Source: Candidatus Gastranaerophilales bacterium (GTDB lineage Bacteria; Cyanobacteriota; Vampirovibrionia; Gastranaerophilales; Gastranaerophilaceae). From it: a stretch of 5,379 nt of DNA. Made by a program: the position numbers and the translations under genes. The notes beneath the pieces are model-generated. The model ran no database searches. It worked only from the letters and a program-made list of their open reading frames with translations, and was not told where the DNA came from. Of this stretch, positions 1 through 5,379 are shown one piece after another. Location: assembly GCA_021199975.1 (NCBI GenBank), contig JAJQHF010000188.1:1-5379 (forward strand), written 5' to 3'. Every line of letters begins with the position of its first letter. Positions within the stretch are counted from its first letter, which is position 1.

Positions 1-1392
1 ACTTTTAATTTTATATATAAACCAATTGTCAATTTTTGTAATTTTATTTATTTCGTTTACACTAATACCCCTGTTAATGGCTTCAGCTACTCTAAAAATT
101 CTTCTGTCATCCTGAACATGCAATAATGCTTTAAGTTCATCTTCGCTGCATTCAATATGTCTGTCGCGCAGCAGACCCGTATATTTTGACTCAATTGAAG
201 TTACAGCTTTTTTAAAGGAACTTTCAAAAGTTCTGCCTATTGCCATAACTTCTCCTGTTGCTTTCATTTTGGTACCTAAAATTCTGTCGCCGTGTTTAAA
301 TTTATCAAACGGCCATTTTGGAATTTTTGTTACTACATAATCAAGAGCAGGTTCAAAAGCGGCAACGGTTTTCTTTGTAATGGAATTTGGAATTTCGTGA
401 AGATTGTATCCTATTGCAATTTTGGTAGTTATTTTTGCTATCGGATATCCCGTCGCTTTGGAGGCAAGTGCCGAAGAGCGGCTTACTCTCGGATTTACTT
501 CAATTACATAATACTGATTGCTAACGGTATCAAGCGCAAATTGAACATTACATCCGCCTTCTATCTTTAAAGCTCTTATTATTTTAAGTGCCGCACTTCT
601 TAACATTTGGCATTCTTTGTTTGTAAGCGTTTGAGTAGGCGCTACCACAAAGCTGTCGCCCGTATGTATACCTATAGGGTCAATATTTTCCATGTTGCAT
701 ATTGCAATAGCCGTATTATTTGCGTCACGTATTACTTCATATTCAATTTCTTTATAGCCTGCTATACTTTTTTCAACAAGCACCTGAGAAATAGGGCTTA
801 AAGACAACCCTGTATATACAATTTCTTCATATTCACTGTAATTATTAGCAATTCCCCCGCCTGTTCCGCCTAATGTATATGCAGGTCTTACAATTATAGG
901 GAAACCTATTCTTTGTGCAAATTTTTTTGCTTCTTCAAAACTTGAAACAATATCGCTTTCAGGTATCGGCTCATTTATTTCAAGCATTAAATTTTTGAAT
1001 AATTCTCTATCTTCAGCTTTTTTTATGGATTCTATTTTCGTTCCTAAAAGTTCAACGCCGTATTTTTCAAGAATACCCGTTTCATTAAGCTTTACCGCAA
1101 GATTTAATCCTGTCTGTCCGCCCAGTGTTGCAATAACACCGTTTGGTCTTTCTTTTTCTATAATATATGCAAGTGATTCAACCGTTAAAGGTTCAATGTA
1201 TACTTTATCTGCAATATTTTCATCCGTCATAATTGTTGCAGGATTTGAATTTACAAGTATTACTTCAATATTTTCTTCTTTTAATGCTCTGCATGCCTGC
1301 ACTCCCGCATAGTCAAATTCAGCCGCCTGACCTATTACAATAGGACCGGAGCCTATTACCAATACTTTTTTTATATCTTTATTTATCGGCAT
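1..1392 (-). CDS. carB: Carbamoyl-phosphate synthase large subunit, N-terminal 464 residues (3' end cut by window)
   Basis: This is the large, ATP-using subunit of carbamoyl-phosphate synthase. With CarA it makes carbamoyl phosphate from bicarbonate, ammonia channelled from glutamine, and two ATP, in the cytoplasm. The frame is open from ATG at 1392 to the window edge, giving 464 of the family's roughly 1070 residues. Visible are the N-terminal pre-ATP-grasp domain (GSGPIVIGQAAEFDYAG near residues 14-30, NSNPATIMTD near 48-57), GGQTGLNLA near 91-99, and the ATP-grasp carboxyphosphate domain with R129, R169, ENIDPIGIHTGDS at 235-247 and EVNPRVSRSSALASKATG at 298-315. From about residue 400 the sequence enters the oligomerisation domain. 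The carbamate-forming half and the C-terminal allosteric (UMP/IMP) domain lie outside the window, so effector response cannot be judged. It starts 16 bp after the pyrF-carA stop, with GAAAGAGA upstream, and is surely co-transcribed with it. No frameshift or internal stop was seen. Confidence 0.97.
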   Translation of the reverse strand, partial: MPINKDIKKVLVIGSGPIVIGQAAEFDYAGVQACRALKEENIEVILVNSNPATIMTDENIADKVYIEPLTVESLAYIIEKERPNGVIATLGGQTGLNLAVKLNETGILEKYGVELLGTKIESIKKAEDRELFKNLMLEINEPIPESDIVSSFEEAKKFAQRIGFPIIVRPAYTLGGTGGGIANNYSEYEEIVYTGLSLSPISQVLVEKSIAGYKEIEYEVIRDANNTAIAICNMENIDPIGIHTGDSFVVAPTQTLTNKECQMLRSAALKIIRALKIEGGCNVQFALDTVSNQYYVIEVNPRVSRSSALASKATGYPIAKITTKIAIGYNLHEIPNSITKKTVAAFEPALDYVVTKIPKWPFDKFKHGDRILGTKMKATGEVMAIGRTFESSFKKAVTSIESKYTGLLRDRHIECSEDELKALLHVQDDRRIFRVAEAINRGISVNEINKITKIDNWFIYKIKS

Positions 1393-1398
1393 AATTTA

Positions 1399-1406
1399 TC
1401 TCTTTC
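1399..1406 (-). promoter_or_regulatory. Ribosome binding site of carB
   Basis: The minus-strand sequence GAAAGAGA ends 6 bases before the carB ATG, inside the 16-bp gap after the pyrF-carA stop codon. It is a modest, purine-rich Shine-Dalgarno match. It supports ATG at 1392 as the start, which also gives the usual short N-terminus seen in CarB proteins (MP...DIKK before the glycine-rich loop). Confidence 0.6.
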
Positions 1407-1408
1407 TT

Positions 1409-3244
1409 TTATACTGTAATCTTTTTTAACTGCTCAACTTCTTGAACCCAATTTATAATAATTTTATTGGCATCATAAGGTCCTGCCGTTAATTCGGGGT
1501 GAAATTGAACGGTTTTGATATTATATTTTTCGCATTCTATTCCTTCAATTGTATTATCATTAAGGTTTATATATACAGCTTTTGCATATGGAGGAAGCGA
1601 ACTCTCGTCAACAGCATAACTGTGATTTTGAGAAGTTATAATAATTTCACCCGTTTGAGTGTTTATTACGGGATGATTTCCGCCCCTATGCCCGTATTTT
1701 AGTTTAAAAGTTTTTGCACCTAAAGCAAGTGATAAAATTTGATGTCCTAAACAGATACCAAACAGTTTTATTCTACCTAACAAATTTTTTGCTGTTTCAA
1801 TTGTCTGTATAGCATCTTCAGGATTTCCCGGTCCGTTTGAAAGCAAAACGGCATCAAAGTTTTCTTTTAATATTTCCTCTGCTTTAACATCGGCCGGGTA
1901 GAGAGTTATATTACAGTTTAAGGATTTAAAGTTATCTAAAATACTCTTTTTTATACCTAAATCTATAATAGCAAGCTTTATCCCCGTGCCTGAAAATCTT
2001 TCAACTTTATATGCAGTTATATCGAGCGTAATATTTTTACTTATTTTGTATTCTTTTATTTTTTCTTTGACTTCATGCGTTATATCGCCTGTGGTTAAAG
2101 CACAATTCATAGACCCAAAGTTTCTTATTATTTGGGTAAGGTGTCTTGTATCCACTCCTTTTAAGCCGATAATATTATTTTGTTTAAGATAATCTGAAAG
2201 TGAGATATAGCTTTTATAGTGAGATTCATGTTCACACATATTTTTTACCACAAATCCTTTAGCATGAATTTTGCCGCTTTCAAAATCATCTCTGTTTATA
2301 CCGTAATTTCCTATTTCAGGATAAGTCATAACAATTGTCTGTCCTGCATATGAGGGGTCTGTTAAAATCTCCTGATAGCCCGCCATTGAAGTATTAAAAA
2401 CTATTTCACCGTAAGAAGTACCGTCAGCGCCTATTGATTCGCCTTCAAAAATCATACCGTTTTCTAAAATAAGTTTCCCTTTTGAAACGGCATAAGATTT
2501 GTTTTGAGTTAATAAAGCATTTTCTATTTCTTCATATATCATCTGAATAGCTTTAACACGGTCATTTGCACTAGTAACAGCTCTGCCTATTACAAGGTAA
2601 TCGGCTCCTTCTTTTATTGCAACTGATGGGGTTGCAAGCCTTTTTTGGTCATTTTTGTTTGACCAATCAGGTCGTATTCCGGGGCATAGGACTTTAAAAT
2701 CATTACCGCAGACCTGTTTTATTCTTCTTGCTTCCCAAACACTTGCTACAACACCGTCTAATCCGCTTCTTTTTGCGTTTAAAGCAAGATTAATTGCATA
2801 ATCTTTCGGATTATAAGGAATTTTCAGTTCGTTTTGAAGGCATTCTTCACTTATACTGGTTAGAACCGTAACGCCAAGGATTGTAGGATTTTCATATCCC
2901 AATTCTTTAGCCGTTTTTCTTGCGGCTTCCTGCGCCGTTCTCATCATTTCCTCTCCGCCTGTTGTATGGATATTAAAAAATGAAGCGCCGTTTCTTATAA
3001 TATTTTCCGAGGCTTTTGCAACGGTATTTGGAATATCATGGAGTTTTGCATCAAAAAAGAATTTAATATTCTGTTCTTTCATAAACTTAAAAATTTCAAG
3101 CCCGCAGCCCATATACAGCTGTAAGCCGATTTTAAACACCCCTGCATAGTCTTTAAGCTCTGTAATTAATGTTTTTGCCTGCTCCAAAGTATCTACATCA
3201 AGCGCAATTACTATTTTCTCTTTTATTTCCGGTTTTATTTGCAT
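1409..3244 (-). CDS. pyrF-carA: Fused orotidine 5'-phosphate decarboxylase / carbamoyl-phosphate synthase small subunit (PyrF-CarA)
   Basis: A 611-residue protein joins two pathway enzymes. Residues 1 to about 243 are OMP decarboxylase, a TIM barrel converting OMP to UMP. It has LDVD (D16), FKIG (K38), FFFDAKLHDIPNTV with D65/K67/D70 as the catalytic charged network, the phosphate-side PGIRPDW at 188-194, and VIGRAVTSA with R221. Residues from about 255 to 611 are CarA, the glutaminase subunit that feeds ammonia to CarB. It has GEIVFNTSMAGYQEILTDPSYAGQ at 279-302, SNGPGNPED at 469-477, GICLGHQ with nucleophile C498, YGHRGGNHPV, SQNH at 538-541, and FHPE with H582 and E584 completing the triad. 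Both halves have family-normal length. No in-frame ATG, GTG or TTG with a ribosome site lies at the junction; the nearest ATGs are at residues 235 (inside PyrF) and 264 (inside CarA). Two small departures are S542 where CarA usually has glycine (NHGY/F) and LTAGP after HPE where ASPGP is usual. The gene sits between pyrC and carB, 6 and 16 bp away. Confidence 0.95.
   Translation of the reverse strand: MQIKPEIKEKIVIALDVDTLEQAKTLITELKDYAGVFKIGLQLYMGCGLEIFKFMKEQNIKFFFDAKLHDIPNTVAKASENIIRNGASFFNIHTTGGEEMMRTAQEAARKTAKELGYENPTILGVTVLTSISEECLQNELKIPYNPKDYAINLALNAKRSGLDGVVASVWEARRIKQVCGNDFKVLCPGIRPDWSNKNDQKRLATPSVAIKEGADYLVIGRAVTSANDRVKAIQMIYEEIENALLTQNKSYAVSKGKLILENGMIFEGESIGADGTSYGEIVFNTSMAGYQEILTDPSYAGQTIVMTYPEIGNYGINRDDFESGKIHAKGFVVKNMCEHESHYKSYISLSDYLKQNNIIGLKGVDTRHLTQIIRNFGSMNCALTTGDITHEVKEKIKEYKISKNITLDITAYKVERFSGTGIKLAIIDLGIKKSILDNFKSLNCNITLYPADVKAEEILKENFDAVLLSNGPGNPEDAIQTIETAKNLLGRIKLFGICLGHQILSLALGAKTFKLKYGHRGGNHPVINTQTGEIIITSQNHSYAVDESSLPPYAKAVYINLNDNTIEGIECEKYNIKTVQFHPELTAGPYDANKIIINWVQEVEQLKKITV
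2483..2515 (-). other. Linker joining the PyrF and CarA domains
   Basis: These codons cover residues 244-254 (LLTQNKSYAVS), between the last OMPDC helix (IYEEIENA) and the first CarA strand (KGKLILENG). The segment is polar, short and without family signature, as expected of a tether. Codons 244 and 245 are both TTA, one base from TAA, and codon 253 is GTT, one base from a GTG start. The junction could therefore have arisen from two adjacent genes by very few point changes; that history is inference. Confidence 0.7.
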
Positions 3245-3250
3245 GTTAAT

Positions 3251-4525
3251 CTATCCTATATTAATTATTTTACCTTTTATTATTGTCATTTTTGCTCTGC
3301 CTTTCAATTTATATTTGTCGAAAGGTGAAATTCTGCATTTTGATTTAAACATAGAAGCATCAACAATCCATTCTTCATTTAAATCAATAACGGTAAGATT
3401 TGCCTCTGCTCCTTCTTTAATATTTCCTTGATTTTCAAGGTTGAGTATATCAGAAGGCGCCGATGTTAATTTTTTTATTGCTTCTTTTAACGTTAATTTC
3501 CCCGTATGAACAAGATATGTCAATGTGAGCCCGAGCGCCGTTTCAAATCCTGCTATCCCCATTGGCGCATTTTGAACGGGCAATTGTTTTTCGTGTACGG
3601 TATGAGGTGCGTGGTCGGTTGCAATAACATCTATTGTTCCATCTTGCAATCCTTTTATAACCGCTTCCAAATCAGTTTTTGTTCTTAAAGGCGGATTTAC
3701 TTTATATTTTGCATCATAATCAATAATATCATCTTCCGTAAGGCTGAAATAATGAGGGGCTGTTTCGCAGGTAACATTTAACCCTTCTTTTTTAGCCTGT
3801 CTTATGAGTTCCACCGAACGTTTTGTTGAAATGTGAGCAAAATGATATCTGCCGTTTGTACTTCTTACGACTTCCAGTTCTCTTGCAACTGCCAGAGATT
3901 CCGTTATATCAGGTATTCCTTTTAAGCCGAGTCTTGTTGAAACTTTACCTTCATTAATGACACCGCCATGAGCAAGCGAAGAATCCTCCGAATGCGATAT
4001 AATCAAAGAGTTATGAGAGTTAATATATTTTAAAGCCTCTTTTAAAAGGTACATGTTTTCAACAGGTTTTCCGTCATCAGAAAAAGCTGCTGCTCCGTTA
4101 GAAAGAAGTTCTGATACATTAACGATTTTTTCTCCTTCTAATCCTCTTGTAACGGCACAAATCGGATAAAAACCTATTTCACTAACCTCTTTTGCCTTGC
4201 TTATAACATAATTAAGCGTAGCGGCATTATCCACCTGAGGATTTGTATTGGCCATAGGGCATATTGCCGTATAACCTCCGTTTATGGCAGAGGCAATGCC
4301 TGTTTTTATTGTTTCTTTTTCATTAAATCCCGGTTCTCTAAGGTGACAGTGCATATCAATTAATCCGGGAACTATAATTTTCCCTGTTAAATTTATAGTT
4401 TCTTCATCAGTATAAGGGGCAAGATTTTCAGATATTTCTTTTATCTTGCCGTTTTCAATTCTTATATCGGAGATATCTTCAAAATTATTTTTCGGATTTA
4501 CTATTTTACCGTTTTTAAGAAGCAT
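3251..4525 (-). CDS. pyrC: Dihydroorotase, class I (zinc amidohydrolase)
   Basis: Dihydroorotase reversibly cyclises N-carbamoyl-L-aspartate to L-dihydroorotate, step 3 of UMP synthesis, in the cytoplasm. The 424-residue length and motifs match the Bacillus-type class I enzyme of the amidohydrolase superfamily rather than the shorter E. coli type. All metal and catalytic positions appear intact: DMHCHLREPG (H59 and H61; the usual form is HxH followed by LREPG), SDDGKPV (D151), ISHSED (H178), FAHIST (H231), and IATDHAPH (D304, catalytic aspartate). NTNP at 94-97 and NPPLR at 277-281 are the substrate-side signatures. This argues for an active enzyme rather than the zinc-less PyrC' paralogue that only scaffolds aspartate carbamoyltransferase. 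The start overlaps the end of pyrB by 11 bp and has a strong Shine-Dalgarno site, so the pair is probably translationally coupled. The gene ends with TAG, 6 bp before pyrF-carA. Nothing is truncated. Confidence 0.97.
   Translation of the reverse strand: MLLKNGKIVNPKNNFEDISDIRIENGKIKEISENLAPYTDEETINLTGKIIVPGLIDMHCHLREPGFNEKETIKTGIASAINGGYTAICPMANTNPQVDNAATLNYVISKAKEVSEIGFYPICAVTRGLEGEKIVNVSELLSNGAAAFSDDGKPVENMYLLKEALKYINSHNSLIISHSEDSSLAHGGVINEGKVSTRLGLKGIPDITESLAVARELEVVRSTNGRYHFAHISTKRSVELIRQAKKEGLNVTCETAPHYFSLTEDDIIDYDAKYKVNPPLRTKTDLEAVIKGLQDGTIDVIATDHAPHTVHEKQLPVQNAPMGIAGFETALGLTLTYLVHTGKLTLKEAIKKLTSAPSDILNLENQGNIKEGAEANLTVIDLNEEWIVDASMFKSKCRISPFDKYKLKGRAKMTIIKGKIINIG
3254..3257 (-). promoter_or_regulatory. 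Ribosome binding site of pyrF-carA, within the end of pyrC
   Basis: AGGA on the minus strand lies 9 bases before the pyrF-carA ATG and is made by the last sense codons of pyrC (ATA GGA) just before its TAG stop. The overlap of ribosome site and stop region suggests translational coupling of the two genes. It supports ATG at 3244, which gives a normal-length OMPDC N-terminus. Confidence 0.5.
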
Positions 4526-5379
4526 AATTATCCCCTTTCAATAACGTGTTTAATATTGCCATGCGGACATAAACTCCGTTTTGAGCCTGCTCCAGTATAG
4601 TTTTACCGACTTGTGTATCAAGCAGTTCAGAAGAAACTTCTATATTTCTGTTAGCAGGCCCGGGGTGCATTAATATTACATCATCAGCGGCATATTGCTT
4701 TAAAAGGTTCGTATCAATTTCATATAATCTTTTATATTCACTTGAATCGGGATATCCTTCTTTTTCGTGGCGCTCATTTTGAACTCTTAAAACCATAACG
4801 ACATTAGCCTCCGAAATTGCCTCTTTTACATTGTCATGATATTTAACATTAAAAGCTTCAAAATTTTCAAATTGAAGATAAGACGGCGCGCAAAGATGAA
4901 TATCTGCATTGAATTTTGATAAAAGGCTTATATTGGATTTTGCGACTCTGCTGTGTGAAACATCACCTATTATTGTAATTTTTTTATTTTCAACACTTCC
5001 TATTTTTTCAAGCATTGTATAAAAATCAAGTAAAGCTTGAGAAGGGTGTGCATGAGTTCCGTCGCCGCCGTTTACAAATTTAATCGGATAACTTACAAGC
5101 CGCATAACGTTATTTATTATACCTGATAATGAATGCCTTATAACAACTGCATTTACGCCTAAGAAAAATAAATTTTCCATTGTATCTTTTAAGCTTTCTC
5201 CCTTAGAAAGAGAAGAATGCGATATATCAAAGTTTACAATGTTCATTCCCAGTTTCTGTCCTGCTATTTCAAAACTGCATTTTGTTCTTGTTGAATTTTC
5301 ACAGAACATTAATGCAAGAGTCTTTTTTTCAATATCAGATTTTTTTATTCCCGATTTAAATTCTTTTGCAAGATTTATG
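4515..5379 (-). CDS. pyrB: Aspartate carbamoyltransferase catalytic subunit, C-terminal 287 residues (5' end cut by window)
   Basis: Aspartate carbamoyltransferase condenses carbamoyl phosphate with L-aspartate to N-carbamoyl-L-aspartate, step 2 of UMP synthesis, in the cytoplasm. The frame is open to the window edge. The ATG at 5309 is not the start, because the 23 residues before it (ending EKKTLAL) continue the family fold into the FCENSTRT carbamoyl-phosphate loop. Counting from the first visible residue, S29-T30-R31-T32 bind phosphate, S56 and K59 lie in the mobile loop (SLSKGESLKDT) that reaches into the neighbouring active site, and R81-H82 follow in VIRHS. GDGTHAHPSQALLD (H111, Q114), SHSRVAKSN (R144), LRVQNER (R198, Q200) and HPGPANR (P239, P241) complete the site. 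The HPGPANR form resembles Bacillus and class A enzymes rather than E. coli PyrB, and no pyrI is visible here. About 20 or more N-terminal residues are missing. The gene overlaps pyrC by 11 bp. Confidence 0.96.
   Translation of the reverse strand, partial: INLAKEFKSGIKKSDIEKKTLALMFCENSTRTKCSFEIAGQKLGMNIVNFDISHSSLSKGESLKDTMENLFFLGVNAVVIRHSLSGIINNVMRLVSYPIKFVNGGDGTHAHPSQALLDFYTMLEKIGSVENKKITIIGDVSHSRVAKSNISLLSKFNADIHLCAPSYLQFENFEAFNVKYHDNVKEAISEANVVMVLRVQNERHEKEGYPDSSEYKRLYEIDTNLLKQYAADDVILMHPGPANRNIEVSSELLDTQVGKTILEQAQNGVYVRMAILNTLLKGDNYAS
4531..4538 (-). promoter_or_regulatory. Ribosome binding site of pyrC, within pyrB
   Basis: AAAGGGGA on the minus strand lies 5 bases before the pyrC ATG and is embedded in the last codons of pyrB (for LKGD). 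It is the strongest Shine-Dalgarno sequence in the window. It fixes the pyrC start at 4525 despite the 11-bp overlap with pyrB. Confidence 0.75.

Noticed and set aside
995..1312. A 105-codon open frame on the plus strand
   Set aside because: It lies fully antisense to the conserved N-terminal part of carB, its translation shows no family signature, and codon use is that of a shadow frame. The same applies to the other short plus-strand frames at 292-570, 607-801, 1499-1702, 1986-2192, 3243-3431 and 3506-3688.
1393..1408. Possible regulatory leader, PyrR site or attenuator between carA and carB
   Set aside because: The gap is only 16 bases and holds little besides a ribosome binding site. No gap in the window is long enough for a leader, and any operon promoter would lie upstream of pyrB, outside the window.
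2645..2666. Perfect 7-bp inverted repeat (TTGGTCA / TGACCAA) with an 8-base loop
   Set aside because: It lies inside the conserved PGIRPDW...NDQKR coding region of pyrF and has no following T-run on the coding strand, so it is most likely a chance result of the encoded residues and not a terminator or operator.
1409..3244. The fusion as a simple assembly or base-call artefact
   Set aside because: The frame is continuous, both domains are complete with no duplicated or missing segment, and no ribosome site or start codon exists at the junction for a separate carA. A single indel would not restore two sensible genes. Read-level confirmation is still desirable.
4515..5309. pyrB as a complete 264-residue gene starting at the ATG at 5309
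   Set aside because: That Met falls inside the conserved strand just before the ENSTRT loop. The frame stays open upstream to the window edge with fitting residues (EKKTLAL), so the gene is cut by the window and not short.

Overview
The window is a compact, single-strand block of de novo pyrimidine (UMP) biosynthesis genes. Everything is read on the minus strand, so transcription runs from high to low coordinates. The order is pyrB (5' end cut by the window edge), pyrC, a fused pyrF-carA gene, and carB (3' end cut by the other edge). Almost every base is coding. pyrB and pyrC overlap by 11 bp, pyrC and pyrF-carA are 6 bp apart, and pyrF-carA and carB are 16 bp apart. No internal promoter or terminator is apparent, so this looks like the middle of one polycistronic operon.

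Together the genes give both subunits of glutamine-dependent carbamoyl-phosphate synthase (step 1), aspartate carbamoyltransferase (step 2), dihydroorotase (step 3) and OMP decarboxylase (last step). Dihydroorotate dehydrogenase (pyrD/pyrK) and orotate phosphoribosyltransferase (pyrE) are not in the window. They may lie beyond either edge or elsewhere in the genome.

The notable feature is the gene at 1409-3244. It is one uninterrupted reading frame that joins a complete OMP decarboxylase to a complete CarA glutaminase subunit through a linker of about ten residues. Both halves keep their catalytic residues. The fusion ties the enzyme that makes UMP to the enzyme complex that commits carbon to the pathway, which in many bacteria is feedback-inhibited by UMP. 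I do not recall a characterised PyrF-CarA fusion. The familiar fusions in this pathway are CAD (CPSase-DHOase-ATCase) and OMPDC with OPRT.

The organism is a bacterium with an AT-rich genome, roughly one third G+C by eye, with heavy use of AAA, GAA, ATA/ATT and AGA codons and purine-rich Shine-Dalgarno sites. The proteins resemble the Bacillus-type versions of this pathway (class I PyrC of about 424 residues, short OMPDC, PyrI-independent style PyrB). A low-GC Bacillota or another AT-rich gut-type lineage (for example Gastranaerophilales or Elusimicrobiota) is possible, but the phylum cannot be fixed from this window. TAA and TAG serve as stops and tryptophan is TGG, so nothing suggests a recoded genetic code.
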